From the NCBI GenBank assembly GCA_021808525.1, contig JAKBBK010000005.1, positions 1 to 61,516 of the forward strand: a stretch of 61,516 bases of DNA. The letters are read 5' to 3'. The notes beneath the pieces were generated by a model. It was not told the origin of the DNA, did not search any database, and saw nothing but the letters and a program-made list of their open reading frames with translations. Position numbers and translations under genes: made by a program. Below, piece after piece: positions 45,500 to 55,524 of the stretch; positions within the stretch are counted from its first letter, which is position 1; every line of letters begins with the position of its first letter. Origin of the DNA: Pseudomonadota bacterium. Its GTDB lineage: Bacteria > Pseudomonadota > Gammaproteobacteria > Burkholderiales > Burkholderiaceae_C.

Positions 45500-46729
45500 A
45501 TGAACAGGGGAATTACCTTCGCGGTCGCCGCAGGCGCCGCGCTGCTGATGGCCGGTTGCGGCGGCGGCGGCAACCCGAGCGCTCCGTCGCTGTCCACGGT
45601 GGCCAGTGTCAATGCGGCAAGCACCGCCCCGAGCACCGGTCCCACCGGGGGCTTCAAGAATTTCGTGGTCTTCGGCGACAGCCTGTCGGACGACGGCGCC
45701 TATACGCTGGCGGCCTGGAGCACCTACCACGCGCTGATCCCGCCGCTCAGCCTGCCCTTCGCGGACGGCGGGCAGTTCACCGTGAACGGCGCGGCCAGCG
45801 GAAACTGGACCGGAGACCTGGCCCAGACCCTGGGGCTGAGCCTCACGCCCAACGTGGTCGGCTACACCTCCGGCGGCACGACGACCTTCGTCACGCCCTC
45901 GGGGCCGGCCCCCTCGCAGGCCGCGGCCACCTGCGCCTTCAATAGCGCGCCGACCGGAAGCCCCGAGAACTGCACCGATTACGCCCAGGGCGGCTCGATG
46001 GTCGCCAACCCCGTCGGCATCGGCAACAGCACCGGCGCGCTGACCTTCCCGGTCACCCAGCAGTTGCAGAACTACCTCGGCGAGTTCGGCTCCTTCAACA
46101 GCTCGCAGCTGGTTTCGGTGCTGGCGGGCAACAACGACATCTTCACGGCCCTCAGCGCCGTGCAGACCGCCGTGGGCCAGGGCGTCCCGCAGGCCACCGC
46201 GGTGGCAACCGCCCAGGCGACCGTGGGCGTGGCCGCCGACGAGCTGGCCGGCGTGGTCCGGAGCATCCTGAGCCACGGCGGGCGCTACGTCATGGTCTAT
46301 ACCCTGCCGGATTCCTCGCTCACTCCCTTCGGCCAGAGCCTGGCCGGGGGCACCACCTGCAACAACCAGAACCCGCAGACCGCCTGCTACCTGTTGTCCA
46401 ACCTGGTGCAGGTGTTCAACCAGCGCCTGCTCAACGACCTGCAGGGCCAGCCGGTGAAGATGATCGACGGCTTCGCGCTGCTCAACCAGGAGATCGCCAG
46501 CCCCGCGAGCTTCGGGTTCACCAACGTCAGCACGCCCTGGTGCAACATCGCCGTGGTGCAGTCCTCCCTGCTGTGCAATGTGGGCACTCCCGCGACGAGC
46601 TACGGCGCGAGCACCTCCAACCTGGGCTCCTGGCTGTTCGCCGACACCGTGCACCCGACCCCGGCCGGATACCAGGTGATCGCCAACGCCACGCTGGCGC
46701 AGCTGCGCAGCTTCGGCTGGGTGTCCTGA
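45500..46729 (+). CDS. SGNH/GDSL-family esterase lipoprotein
   Basis: 409 residues. A lipobox lies in AALLMAGCGGGG. The SGNH blocks are present: nucleophile in VVFGDSLSDDGAY, Gly/Asn in VSVLAGNNDIF and the Asp-His pair in LFADTVHPTPAGYQVI. It resembles secreted lipases/phospholipases of the thermolabile-haemolysin group but has no autotransporter barrel. Expected at the outer membrane or cell surface, hydrolysing lipid or aryl esters. Start ATG 45500 has GGAG 8 bases upstream; ATG 45494 is too close to it. Upstream sits a hairpin-T6 element. Confidence 0.9.
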   Translation: MNRGITFAVAAGAALLMAGCGGGGNPSAPSLSTVASVNAASTAPSTGPTGGFKNFVVFGDSLSDDGAYTLAAWSTYHALIPPLSLPFADGGQFTVNGAASGNWTGDLAQTLGLSLTPNVVGYTSGGTTTFVTPSGPAPSQAAATCAFNSAPTGSPENCTDYAQGGSMVANPVGIGNSTGALTFPVTQQLQNYLGEFGSFNSSQLVSVLAGNNDIFTALSAVQTAVGQGVPQATAVATAQATVGVAADELAGVVRSILSHGGRYVMVYTLPDSSLTPFGQSLAGGTTCNNQNPQTACYLLSNLVQVFNQRLLNDLQGQPVKMIDGFALLNQEIASPASFGFTNVSTPWCNIAVVQSSLLCNVGTPATSYGASTSNLGSWLFADTVHPTPAGYQVIANATLAQLRSFGWVS

Positions 46730-46775
46730 CGCCCTCCGCACGCCTTCCGGTCCCACCTCTCTGGAGACTCCCCGC

Positions 46776-47552
46776 ATGATCCGCCAACTGTCCGATCGCG
46801 CCGGCGCGCGTGTTTGCCCGCCCGCCCTGCGCGCCGCCGCGGCCTCGCTGCTCGTCGCGGGCGCGGCCCTCGCGGGCGCCTGCGCCCATGCCGACACCCT
46901 GGGTGGGGCCGGCGAGAACACCATCTACGCCGGCGTGGCCGACCTGCAGAACCACGCCTCGCTGGGCGACCTGCACGGCCTGAACACCCCGCCCGGGCTG
47001 AACCTGGACATCGGCAACGCCACCACGCTGGGCCTGGGCTTCGTGCACAACATCACCGACCGCTGGAGCGTGGAGCTGGCTCTGGGGGCGCCGCCCACCG
47101 TGCATACCGCGGCGAAGGGGGCGAACTGGGCGTTGCTGGGCATCTCCCCGGGAACGCGCATCGCCGACGTGGACGTGCTGTCGCCGACCGTGTTCTTCAA
47201 CTGGCACCCGCTGACCACGCGCTCGCGCTGGGACCCCTTCGTCGGCCTCGGCCTGAACTACACGCGCTTCGCCAACACCAAGGCCCTGACCCCGCTGACC
47301 AACGCGCTGGGGCCCACCGAGCTCAGCCTGTCGGACTCCTGGGGGCCGGCGGCCCACGTGGGCCTGACCTACCATATCGATCAGCACTGGTCGGTGGTGG
47401 GCACGGTGGCCATCGCGGACGTCAAGAGCACCCTGACGGTGACCTCCTACTCGCCCGCGCAGGTCAGCCCGCGGATCGTGACCTCGCAGTCCAGCACGGA
47501 CATCAACTTCCATCCGGTGATCTACACCCTGGCGGTGGGCTACAGCTTCTGA
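46776..47552 (+). CDS. ompW: OmpW-family outer-membrane protein
   Basis: 258 residues with a signal peptide (AAAASLLVAGAALAGACAHA) and an eight-stranded beta-barrel pattern: NTIYAGVADLQNH, TTLGLGFVHNITDRWSVELAL, VFFNWHP, DPFVGLGLNYTRF, AAHVGLTYHIDQHWSVVGTV and a C-terminal strand ending YTLAVGYSF with terminal Phe. OmpW forms a narrow hydrophobic channel. Follows the esterase by 46 bp in the same direction, so co-transcription is likely. Its last 13 bases overlap the convergent aldo/keto reductase gene. Confidence 0.93.
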   Translation: MIRQLSDRAGARVCPPALRAAAASLLVAGAALAGACAHADTLGGAGENTIYAGVADLQNHASLGDLHGLNTPPGLNLDIGNATTLGLGFVHNITDRWSVELALGAPPTVHTAAKGANWALLGISPGTRIADVDVLSPTVFFNWHPLTTRSRWDPFVGLGLNYTRFANTKALTPLTNALGPTELSLSDSWGPAAHVGLTYHIDQHWSVVGTVAIADVKSTLTVTSYSPAQVSPRIVTSQSSTDINFHPVIYTLAVGYSF

Positions 47553-48436
47553 TTCCCTCCATGGCCCGCGATGGCGTCCAGCCGTCGCAGGCTGCCGGGG
47601 TCCAGGCGCAGCCGCGAGGCCGCGAGATTCTCGCGCAGATGCGCGCTGGAGGCCGTCCCCGGGATCAGCAGGATGTTGGGCGAGCGCTGCAGCAGCCAGG
47701 CCAGCGCCACCTGCATGGGCGTGGCGCCCAGCTCGCGCGCCACCTCCGTCAGGGTGCTCGACTGCAGGGGCGTGAAGCCTCCCAACGGGAAATAGGGCAC
47801 GTAGGCGATGCCTGCCGCGGCCAGTTCGTCGACCAGCGCATCGTCGTTCCGGTGGGCGAGGTTGTAATGGTTTTGCACGCAGGCCAGCTCGGTGATCGAG
47901 CGCGCAAGTCGCACTTGCGCGGGCGTCGCGTTGCTCAGGCCGATATGGCGCACCAGGCCCTCGCGCCGCATCTGCTCCAGGGCCAGCAGCGGCTGCTCGA
48001 TGGGGCCCTCGGCCGGGCCGTGCCTGTCGAACATCAGGCGCAGATTGACCACCTCCAGGCACTCCAGGCCCAGGTTGCGCAGGTTGTCGTGCACCGCGCC
48101 GCGCAATTCCTCGGTGGAGAAGGCCGGCTCCCAGGATCCGCCCAGCCCGCGTCGCGCTCCGATCTTGGTCACCAGGGTCAGCGAGTCGGCGTAGGGATGC
48201 AGGGCCTCCCGGATCAGCTGGTTGGTGATGTGCGGTCCGTAGAAGTCGCTGGTGTCGATATGTTCCACGCCGGCGGCCGCCACCTCGCGCAGCAGGTCCA
48301 GCGCGGCCCGCGGGTCGGCGGGCGGCCCGAACACGCCGGGGCCGGCCAGTTGCATGGCGCCGTAGCCCATGCGCGGGACCTCGCGGCTGCCGAGACGGTA
48401 GCGCGGGGAGTCGGAAGGTGCATTCGTTGAAGTCAT
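47540..48436 (-). CDS. Aldo/keto reductase
   Basis: 298 residues, TIM-barrel AKR. Catalytic tetrad residues: Asp and Tyr in HIDTSDFYGPHITNQLI, Lys in LTLVTKIGARRG, and the usual His replaced around LEVVNLRLMFD (the family normally has a His after DLxxxH here, in this oxidoreductase branch Arg/Met). The C-terminus has ILLIPGTASSAHLRENLAAS, the NADPH-binding stretch. Start is ATG 48436. It is divergent from a LysR regulator (96 bp) that is probably its controller. Confidence 0.9.
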   Translation of the reverse strand: MTSTNAPSDSPRYRLGSREVPRMGYGAMQLAGPGVFGPPADPRAALDLLREVAAAGVEHIDTSDFYGPHITNQLIREALHPYADSLTLVTKIGARRGLGGSWEPAFSTEELRGAVHDNLRNLGLECLEVVNLRLMFDRHGPAEGPIEQPLLALEQMRREGLVRHIGLSNATPAQVRLARSITELACVQNHYNLAHRNDDALVDELAAAGIAYVPYFPLGGFTPLQSSTLTEVARELGATPMQVALAWLLQRSPNILLIPGTASSAHLRENLAASRLRLDPGSLRRLDAIAGHGGNQKL

Positions 48437-48532
48437 GGGAAGCCTCCTGGATGGCGATGCGCAAACTCTAGAAGGCCTCGAAGTGTTCGACTAGCCGTAC
48501 TACCATGCACAGCCTGTGCGGAAAAGCGAACA

Positions 48533-49447
48533 ATGGATCCCCATCTAGAACCCAGGCTCGACGATCTCAGCGCCTTCGCCGCGGTCGCCCGTGCCGGGGG
48601 CTTTCGGGACGCCGCGCGAGCGCGCGGAACCAGCGCATCCAGTCTCAGCGAGGCCGTGCGCAGGCTGGAGACACGCCTGGGCCTGCGTCTGCTGCATCGC
48701 ACCACGCGCAGCGTCGCGCCCACCGAGGCGGGCCAGCAATTGCTGCGCCGCCTGGCTCCCGCGCTGGAGCAGATCGGCAGCGCCCTGGAACAGGCCCATG
48801 CCTCGGCCGACCAGCCCGCCGGCACGCTGCGCCTGAATGTTCCCGTGGCGGCCTCGCGCCTGGTGCTGCCGCGCATCCTGCCCGAGTTCCTGGCTGCCTA
48901 CCCCCACATTCGCCTGGAAATCCGCGCCGAGGACCGCTTCGTGGACATCCTGGCCGAAGGCTGCGACGCGGGCATTCGCTACGACGAGCGCCTGGAGCAG
49001 GACATGGTGGCGGTGCCCATCGGCCCGGCCCGCCAGCGCTTCGCCGCCGCCGCCTCGCCCGCCTACCTGCGCCGCGCGGGGAGGCCGCGACATCCGCGTG
49101 ACCTTCTGGGCCACGCGTGTCTGCGCGGGCGATTTTCCAGCGGGGCCACGCCGGCCTGGGAGTTCGCGCGGGACGGCGAGGTCCTGCGCCTCGAGCCCCA
49201 GGGGCCGCTGCTGGTGGGCATCGGAGGCGCCACCGACCTCGCGGTGGACGCCGCCTGTGCGGGCGTGGGCATCGTGTACCTGTTCGAGGACTGGCTGGCC
49301 CCGTATTTCGCGCGCGCGGAGCTCGAGCCGGTGCTGGCGCCCTGGTGGCCGAGTTTCACAGGCCCCTTCCTGTACTACCCGGGCCAGCGCCAGCTGCCGC
49401 CGGCCTTGCGGGCCCTGGTCGATTTCATCAAGACCCGTCGCTGGTGA
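48533..49447 (+). CDS. LysR-family transcriptional regulator
   Basis: 304 residues: N-terminal winged HTH (LDDLSAFAAVARAGGFRDAA, SSLSEAVRRLETRLGLRLLH) and the type 2 periplasmic-binding-like effector domain of the CrgA/AaeR branch (GTLRLNVPVAASRLVLPRIL, GCDAGIRYDERLEQDMVAVP). Divergent from the aldo/keto reductase gene, so likely its regulator. Effector unknown. The start at ATG 48533 matches the family. Confidence 0.92.
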   Translation: MDPHLEPRLDDLSAFAAVARAGGFRDAARARGTSASSLSEAVRRLETRLGLRLLHRTTRSVAPTEAGQQLLRRLAPALEQIGSALEQAHASADQPAGTLRLNVPVAASRLVLPRILPEFLAAYPHIRLEIRAEDRFVDILAEGCDAGIRYDERLEQDMVAVPIGPARQRFAAAASPAYLRRAGRPRHPRDLLGHACLRGRFSSGATPAWEFARDGEVLRLEPQGPLLVGIGGATDLAVDAACAGVGIVYLFEDWLAPYFARAELEPVLAPWWPSFTGPFLYYPGQRQLPPALRALVDFIKTRRW

Positions 49448-49527
49448 GCCACCGGGCAGCGCCTGCCGATAGCATGCGAGGCCCGAAGCTCGAACCGAGG
49501 AAGAACTTGAACCCGAACTTCTCTCCC

Positions 49528-50136
49528 ATGTCCCGTCGAGACCAAGCTTGCTGGGGCACCATGGCCTGCGTGCTGCTGTTCGCGGCGCTGGCCGTGCAGC
49601 CCGCGCAGGCGAGCTGGCGCCGCTCCGATGCCGGCGGGGTCGAGGGCGCGCAGGGGCACTACGGCGTCGTGTTCCCCGCCAGCAGCGCCGAGCCGCAACC
49701 CACGATCACGCCCGGAGCCCTCAATCCGCAGGTCACGCAGGCGAATATCCGCTCGACCATCTGCGTGCCGGGCTACACGCGCGGCATCCGCCCACCCGAG
49801 CGCTACACCGAGCGACTCAAGCGCGAGGGCATCCGGGCCTACGGCTACACGGATCGTCGCCTGCGTGATTACGAGGAGGACCACCTGATCAGCCTGGAGC
49901 TGGGGGGCTCCCCGGACTCGCCCCGCAACCTCTGGCCCGAGCCCCACCATGTGATCGGCGGCTGGGGCAGCTACGCGAAGGACCGTCTGGAAAACCGCCT
50001 GCACGCCCTGGTGTGCCGCGGGCGCCTGTCCCTGGCGCAGGCGCAATACGACATCCGCCATGACTGGATCGCGGCCTACGCGAAGTACGTGGGGCCCCGG
50101 CCGCAGGCGCGGCGCGGCCACGGCTATGGCGGCTGA
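49528..50136 (+). CDS. Exported protein with HNH-like motif, unknown function
   Basis: About 202 residues. A signal peptide is likely (TMACVLLFAALAVQPAQA). The conserved part is STICVPGYTRGIRPPERYT, LKREGIRAYGY and YEEDHLISLELGGSPDSPRN followed by LWPEP: the E/DH...N...H spacing is that of HNH nucleases. A TTG at 49507, with GAGGAAG a few bases upstream, is an alternative start to ATG 49528. Two Cys (CVPG, LVCRG) may form a disulfide in the periplasm. Nuclease activity is inferred from the motif only. Confidence 0.72.
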   Translation: MSRRDQACWGTMACVLLFAALAVQPAQASWRRSDAGGVEGAQGHYGVVFPASSAEPQPTITPGALNPQVTQANIRSTICVPGYTRGIRPPERYTERLKREGIRAYGYTDRRLRDYEEDHLISLELGGSPDSPRNLWPEPHHVIGGWGSYAKDRLENRLHALVCRGRLSLAQAQYDIRHDWIAAYAKYVGPRPQARRGHGYGG

Positions 50137-50145
50137 GGCACGGCC

Positions 50146-51720
50146 TCAGGTGATCGGCGCGGGATTGAACAAGGTCAGCGCGTTGTGCAGATTCCAGCGC
50201 TCGGCCCAGGTGCGGCGCTGCCCGCTGGCGACCTCGACGATGCAGGCGAAGATCTGCTCGCCGACCTCGGCGATGCTGCGCTCGGCGCGGGCGATGGGCC
50301 CGGCGTCCAGGTCGATCAGGTCGGGCCACTGCTCGGCGAGCTCGCTGCGCGTGGACACCTTGATCACCGGCACCGCGGCCAGCCCGTAGGGCGTGCCGCG
50401 GCCGGTGGTGAACACATGTACGTTCATGCCCGCGGCCGCCTGCAGGGTGCCGCAGACGAAATCGCTGGCCGGGGTGGCGGCGAAGCCCAGGCCGCGCTGC
50501 CCGGGAGCGAGTTTCTCGCCGGGGCCGAGCACGAAGTCGATGGGCAGGGTGCCCGACTTGACGATCGAGCCCATCGCCTTCTCGACGATGTTGGACAGGC
50601 CGCCCGCCTTGTTTCCAGGGGTCGTGTTGGCACTGCGGTCGGCGCCCCCGCGCCGCAGGTAGGCGTCGTACCAGTCGAGCTCGGCCACGAGGCGCCGCGC
50701 GACCTCGGCGTCGCGCGCGCGTGCGGTCAGCAGCGCCACGCCGTCGCGCACCTCGGTGACCTCGGAGAACAGCACCGTGGCGCCGGCGCGCACCAGCATG
50801 TCCACCGCATGGCCGAGTGCCGGGTTCGCCGTGACCCCGGAAAGCGCGTCGCTGCCTCCGCATTGCACTCCCACCACCAGGCCCGACAGATCCAGGGGTT
50901 CGCGCCGGCGTGCATCCAGGCGCCGCAAGTGCGGCTCGGCGGCCGCGACGATGGCGTCGAGCATGCCCGAGAAGCCGCCGTGCGCGGGGTCCTGCAGGCG
51001 CAGCACGTGCAGGCCGGAGGGCGCATCCTGCGCCCGCGCATCGCGTTCGTCACGCAGCGCGATGCTGCCGGGCGGGAGCAGGCGCTCGGGCTGCAGTTTC
51101 TCGCAGCCCAGGCTGACCACCATCACCTCGTCGCCGAAATTGGGATTGCGCGCCAGGTTGCGCAGGGTGCGGATCGGCACCTGCGCATCGGGGGCGTCGA
51201 TGGCCACGCCGCAGCCGTAGGCGTGGTCGATCGCGACCACGCCATCCACGTTGGGAAAGCGTGGCAGCAACTCGCGGCGAATGCGCTCGGCCGCCTGCGC
51301 CACGACCCCGGCCACGCATTGCACGGTGGTGGTGATGGCGAACAGGTTGCGTGTGCCGCAGCTGCCGTCGGCGTTGCGGTATCCCAGGAAGGACTTGCCG
51401 GGAAGCGGCGCCGCGCCGCGCAGTTCGGTGGCCACGGGCAGCTGCTCCAGCGCGCGCGCCTCGGGCATGCGCAGCAGGCCCTCGTGCACCCATGAGCCGG
51501 CCTCGACGGCGGACAGCGCGTAGCCGATGGCCACGCCGTAGCGCCGCACGGCCTCGCCGGCCTCGATGCGCCGCAGCGCGACCTTGTGCCCCTGGGGCAC
51601 GGCCTCGCGCAGCACCAGGCCCTCGTCGACGCGCGCGCCCGCCGGCAGGCCGGAACGCGTGGCGACCACCGCCACGTTGTCCGTCTCGTGCATGCGCACG
51701 AGCTGGGCTTGTTGTTCCAT
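50146..51720 (-). CDS. garD: Galactarate dehydratase (UxaA/GarD family)
   Basis: GarD dehydrates galactarate to 5-dehydro-4-deoxy-D-glucarate. 524 residues: an N-terminal SAF-like domain ([21 protein letters not shown] to about residue 90) and the large catalytic domain with [65 protein letters not shown] and the C-terminal [20 protein letters not shown]. The neighbours udh, kdgD and the semialdehyde dehydrogenase support this over altronate dehydratase. It is the last gene of the uronate operon, 2 bp after the lactonase-like gene. Confidence 0.9.
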   Translation of the reverse strand: MEQQAQLVRMHETDNVAVVATRSGLPAGARVDEGLVLREAVPQGHKVALRRIEAGEAVRRYGVAIGYALSAVEAGSWVHEGLLRMPEARALEQLPVATELRGAAPLPGKSFLGYRNADGSCGTRNLFAITTTVQCVAGVVAQAAERIRRELLPRFPNVDGVVAIDHAYGCGVAIDAPDAQVPIRTLRNLARNPNFGDEVMVVSLGCEKLQPERLLPPGSIALRDERDARAQDAPSGLHVLRLQDPAHGGFSGMLDAIVAAAEPHLRRLDARRREPLDLSGLVVGVQCGGSDALSGVTANPALGHAVDMLVRAGATVLFSEVTEVRDGVALLTARARDAEVARRLVAELDWYDAYLRRGGADRSANTTPGNKAGGLSNIVEKAMGSIVKSGTLPIDFVLGPGEKLAPGQRGLGFAATPASDFVCGTLQAAAGMNVHVFTTGRGTPYGLAAVPVIKVSTRSELAEQWPDLIDLDAGPIARAERSIAEVGEQIFACIVEVASGQRRTWAERWNLHNALTLFNPAPIT

Positions 51721-51722
51721 GA

Positions 51723-52739
51723 TCAGCCATCCTCCAGTAGCAACTGCCCCGCGCTGCGCGTCGGCGGGAGCAGGAATTCGACCCACATCGGGCGCGCCCC
51801 GCAGTTCACGCGGGCGCGCTCGTGCCAACGGCCGTCGGCCCCGCGCGCATGCAGGCTGAGCGCGTCGGCGGTTTCCCCGCAGCACAGCAGCCAGTCGCCG
51901 TGGGCGGCGATGGCGCGAGGGGTGGCCGGCACCGGCAGGCTGGCGGTGGGCACCAGTCGGCTCCCCCGCAGGTCCACGCGCAGGCCGTGCACCATGCCTT
52001 GCCTGCGCTCGCTCAGCCAGAGCCAGGCGCCTTCGGCGTCGCAACGGATGTCGGCATACCAGGGGCGACCGTCGATGGCGTGGCCGAGCTCGCTGCTGAA
52101 CAGCGGTCGCAGCGCATTCGCCAGGGGGTCGTAGCGGCACACGTCGATCACGCCGTGCTCCTCATTGTCGATGAACACCAGGTCCCCGGCGACGGCGACG
52201 TGGCGCGGGCTGGCCTGGGCATGCAGGCGCAGGCGCTGCACGCGCCGCCGCGCCAGTGCAAGCCCGGGATCGTCCGCCGCCAGGCACAGGAGGCTGCCCT
52301 CGACGGTCTGCGTGGCCAGCAGCAGGCGCCCGCCCCCGAGCGCCACGCAGGCATGGGCGGGCCCGTCCGTGGGCAGGACCTCGACGCCGGCGTCGCGCAC
52401 CCAGGCGATGCAGCCCATGGTGTAGGAGGCGCACAGCAGGCCCTCCGCGCTGCCGTCCAGCCCGACATAGGCCATGTCCGCGGGCAGCTCGCGGCGTTGC
52501 GCATGGCTCAGGCTGCCGTCGGATTGAACACGCATGCGCAGCAGGGCATAGGGCTCGCCGCGCAGCGCAGCGTACAGGCTGCGGCGCTCGCGATCCCAGG
52601 CCAGCGGAGCCACCGGGCCGGCGCAGTCGAGCTGCTGCAGGCATTCCAGGCGGCCGCTCGCGCCGTGCAGCGCCCAGCGCTGCACCACCCCGTCGCCGGC
52701 GCAGGCGACGACGAATTCGAGCCTCGGGTCGGCCTTCAT
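51723..52739 (-). CDS. Seven-bladed beta-propeller lactonase-family protein
   Basis: 338 residues resembling the 6-phosphogluconolactonase/muconate-cyclase (YbhE) family: repeated blade pieces such as [56 protein letters not shown] and [20 protein letters not shown]. Uronate dehydrogenase makes an aldarolactone; a lactonase within the same operon is expected, and this is the candidate. No signal peptide. Its ATG overlaps the stop of the upstream permease gene (ATGA at 52736). Confidence 0.78.
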   Translation of the reverse strand: MKADPRLEFVVACAGDGVVQRWALHGASGRLECLQQLDCAGPVAPLAWDRERRSLYAALRGEPYALLRMRVQSDGSLSHAQRRELPADMAYVGLDGSAEGLLCASYTMGCIAWVRDAGVEVLPTDGPAHACVALGGGRLLLATQTVEGSLLCLAADDPGLALARRRVQRLRLHAQASPRHVAVAGDLVFIDNEEHGVIDVCRYDPLANALRPLFSSELGHAIDGRPWYADIRCDAEGAWLWLSERRQGMVHGLRVDLRGSRLVPTASLPVPATPRAIAAHGDWLLCCGETADALSLHARGADGRWHERARVNCGARPMWVEFLLPPTRSAGQLLLEDG

Positions 52740-53548
52740 CGCCGGGCGCGGCTGACCATCTGCGTCGGGCTGACGAACTGCAGCGCGACGATCACCACGG
52801 CCAGGCTGACCAGCATGTAGACGATGGCCATGGCGTCGATGGCCTGGGGGGCGCGCACGCCGGCGCCGAACACCGCGTAGTACAGCGCCACCACCAGGGT
52901 CTGGGTGCCGGGGCCCGAGGTGAAGTAGGTCAGCTCGAACAGCCCGATGGTCTTGATCAGCAGCAGCAAGCCCGCCGCCAGGATGCCCGGCGCCAGCAAG
53001 GGCAGCAGCACGTGCAGGAAATAGCGTGGCAGGTTGGCTCCGAACACCCGCGCCGCCGACTCCAGGCGCGGGTCGATCTGCTCGATGAAGGGCACCAGCA
53101 CCAGGATCACGAAGGGCAGCGCCGGCACCAGGTTGGCCAGCCACACGCCGGAGAAGGTGCCCACCAGGCCGAAGCGATACATCACGCTGGACAGGGGGAT
53201 TCCGTAGGTCACGGGGGGAATGATGATGGGCAGCATGATCAGCAGGCTGACCGCGCGCTTGCCGGGGAATTCGCTGCGCGCCAGCGCGTAGGCGCAGGGA
53301 ACCCCCAGCGCCAGCGCGCCGAGCGTGACCAGCCCGACGATCCTCGCCGTGAACCACAGCACGTCGCCCAGCTGGAACTGGCTCCAGGCCTGCGCGTACC
53401 ACGACGGCGTGAATCCCTCGGGCAGCACGGTGGCGAACCAGCGCGTGGCGAAGGAATCGACCAGCACCGTCGCCAGGATGCCCAGGATGTTGAGCATGAA
53501 CAGTCCGACCACCGCCCACACCAGCCATTTCAGGATCTTTTGCACCAC
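52736..53548 (-). CDS. ABC transporter permease (POT/PotC-like)
   Basis: 270 residues and six membrane helices. The permease EAA-like loop ESAARVFGANLPRYFLHVLLP-type sequence lies near residue 160, and YGIPLSSVMYRFGLVGTFSG precedes it. The family is the class of PotB/PotC, thiamine and ferric-type importers. Paired with the second permease 25 bp upstream and with the ATPase and binding protein genes. The context is the uronate operon, which makes an acidic sugar the probable cargo. Confidence 0.9.
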   Translation of the reverse strand: MVQKILKWLVWAVVGLFMLNILGILATVLVDSFATRWFATVLPEGFTPSWYAQAWSQFQLGDVLWFTARIVGLVTLGALALGVPCAYALARSEFPGKRAVSLLIMLPIIIPPVTYGIPLSSVMYRFGLVGTFSGVWLANLVPALPFVILVLVPFIEQIDPRLESAARVFGANLPRYFLHVLLPLLAPGILAAGLLLLIKTIGLFELTYFTSGPGTQTLVVALYYAVFGAGVRAPQAIDAMAIVYMLVSLAVVIVALQFVSPTQMVSRARR

Positions 53549-53573
53549 ATTCTCCGCACCGACGGGGCCGGGA

Positions 53574-54419
53574 TCACTTGAACCCGGCCGAGGAGCCGCG
53601 AAAGGCCTTGCGCGTGGCCAGCAGCAGCAGGCCCACGGCGGCGAACTGGATCAAGCCCATCAGCACCGAGATGGCGTTGCCCATGGAGTAGTCGTAGTCC
53701 TCGAAGGCGGCGTGCGAGGCCGCGATGGACATCACGCGTGTCGCGCCCGCGGGGATGCCCAGCAGCACGGCGGAGGGGAACACGGTGAAGCACTGCACGA
53801 AGACCAGGATCGCGGTCATGCGCAATCCCGGCACCAGAAGGGGCGCCACCACGTAGCGGAACTGGCGCCAGGGCCCCGCTCCCAGCGTCGCCGCGGCGCG
53901 TTCCAGGTTGGGGTCGATGCCCGAGATGAAGGACAGCAGGAACAGGAAGGCGAAGGGAAAGCCCCCGATGACCAGGCTGATCAGCACGCTGGCGAAACTG
54001 TGGATCAGCGCCACCCGTGCATGGATGCCCAGCAGCGAGGCCAGTTGCCAGAACCAGCCATTGTTCGAGAAATAGCTCAGCATGCCGTCGGCGACCAGCA
54101 CCGAGCCGAAGGTGATGGGCAGCAGGAACACGATGGTGCTCAAGCGCTGCGCCCGCGAGGGCCGGCGCAGGAAATACGCGCAGGGCAGCGCCAGCGCGAG
54201 GCTCAGCACGGTGGCGGGAAGCGCCAGCCGGAAGGTGGTCCACACGGTGTCGCGCAACTCGGGGGTCGAGAAGAAACGCAGGTAGTTGTGCAGCGAGTAT
54301 CCGTGGGTGGTCGGGCGCAGCGAGCTTCCCAGGCCGGCCAGCATGGGGTAGGCGAAAAAGCCCAGCAGGAACAGCGTGGCCGGCAGCACCAGCAGCCAGG
54401 CCCTGTTGCGCGCCTTCAC
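53574..54419 (-). CDS. ABC transporter permease (PotB-like)
   Basis: 281 residues, six helices: WLLVLPATLFLLGFFAYPML first, then TFRLALPATVLSLALALPCA, and the EAA-like loop ERAAATLGAGPWRQFRYVVA that docks on the ATPase. Start is GTG 54419, coupled to the ATPase stop (GTGA at 54416-54419). An ATG start is not available nearby in frame. Confidence 0.9.
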   Translation of the reverse strand: MKARNRAWLLVLPATLFLLGFFAYPMLAGLGSSLRPTTHGYSLHNYLRFFSTPELRDTVWTTFRLALPATVLSLALALPCAYFLRRPSRAQRLSTIVFLLPITFGSVLVADGMLSYFSNNGWFWQLASLLGIHARVALIHSFASVLISLVIGGFPFAFLFLLSFISGIDPNLERAAATLGAGPWRQFRYVVAPLLVPGLRMTAILVFVQCFTVFPSAVLLGIPAGATRVMSIAASHAAFEDYDYSMGNAISVLMGLIQFAAVGLLLLATRKAFRGSSAGFK

Positions 54420-55498
54420 GATGCGCTCTCCGCGTAGCACAGGGCACGATCGGCCGGAACATGGAGCCGCAGGCGCGAGCCGATGGCGAAGCTGCCCTGC
54501 AGCTTGGCGTAGATCGTGCCCGCCGCGCTGTCGAGCACGACCAGGCTCTCGCGACCGTAATACTCGGCCGAGCGGACCTCGCCGCCGATCAGGTTGACGG
54601 ATTCCTCGCCGGCCACGCGGAACTCGTCCGGGCGGACGGCCACCACGGCGCGGTCCCCCACGCGGGGATCCATGCGCAGGCCTTGCAGCGTGCAGCCAGG
54701 GCCTACCTCGACCTGCAGGTGCTGCTCGTCGTCGGCTGGTCGGCACGCGCCACGCAACAGGGTGCGATAGCCCATGAACCGGGCCACGTCGAGGTCGCGG
54801 GGCAGGCTGAACAGTTCCTGCGGAGTGCCCACCTGGTGCGCCACGCCATCCTGGAGCACCACGATCTTGTCGGCCATGGACAGCGCCTCGTCCTGGTCGT
54901 GGGTGACGTAGATGGTGATGCGCCGCACGCGCTCGTGCAGGCGCCGGATCTCGGAGCGCATCTCGATGCGCAACTTGGCATCCAGGTTGGACAGTGGCTC
55001 GTCCATCAGCACGATGTCCGGCTCCACCACGATGGCGCGCGCGATCGCCACGCGCTGCTGCTGGCCTCCCGAGAGCTGGGCCGGGTGCTTGTGGGCATGC
55101 TGCTCGAGCTGCACCAGGCGGATCGCGTCCATGGCCTTGGCATGGCGTTGCGCCCGGGGCATGCCGCGCATGCGCAGCCCGAAGGCCACGTTGTCCAGAA
55201 TGGTCATGTGGGGGAACAAGGCGTAGTTCTGGAACACCACGCCCACGTTGCGCTTGTCCGGCGTGAGCTGGTCGATGCGCCGTCCCGCCACATGGATGCT
55301 GCCCGCGCTGATCTCGGTCAGCCCGGCGATGCAGTTCAGCGCGGTGGTCTTGCCGCAGCCCGAAGGCCCGAGAAGCGCCACGAACTCTCCCGGCGAAACC
55401 CGCAGGTTCAGCCTGGACAGGGCGCAGTGGACTCCGCCACCCTGCACCTCGTAGTGCCTCGTCACGTCTTCCAGCACGAGATCTTCGGTCCCGCTCAT
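54416..55498 (-). CDS. ABC transporter ATP-binding protein (PotA/UgpC-like)
   Basis: 360 residues. Walker [20 protein letters not shown]-loop [12 protein letters not shown], signature [15 protein letters not shown], Walker [17 protein letters not shown] and switch His [14 protein letters not shown], followed by a C-terminal TOBE regulatory domain ([18 protein letters not shown]). Powers the two permeases encoded downstream. Start at ATG 55498 (MSGTEDL). The binding-protein gene lies upstream, 82 bp away, with a strong hairpin between. Confidence 0.95.
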   Translation of the reverse strand: MSGTEDLVLEDVTRHYEVQGGGVHCALSRLNLRVSPGEFVALLGPSGCGKTTALNCIAGLTEISAGSIHVAGRRIDQLTPDKRNVGVVFQNYALFPHMTILDNVAFGLRMRGMPRAQRHAKAMDAIRLVQLEQHAHKHPAQLSGGQQQRVAIARAIVVEPDIVLMDEPLSNLDAKLRIEMRSEIRRLHERVRRITIYVTHDQDEALSMADKIVVLQDGVAHQVGTPQELFSLPRDLDVARFMGYRTLLRGACRPADDEQHLQVEVGPGCTLQGLRMDPRVGDRAVVAVRPDEFRVAGEESVNLIGGEVRSAEYYGRESLVVLDSAAGTIYAKLQGSFAIGSRLRLHVPADRALCYAESAS

Positions 55499-55524
55499 CG
55501 ACTTGTCTCCCACCGCAGGTCGAT

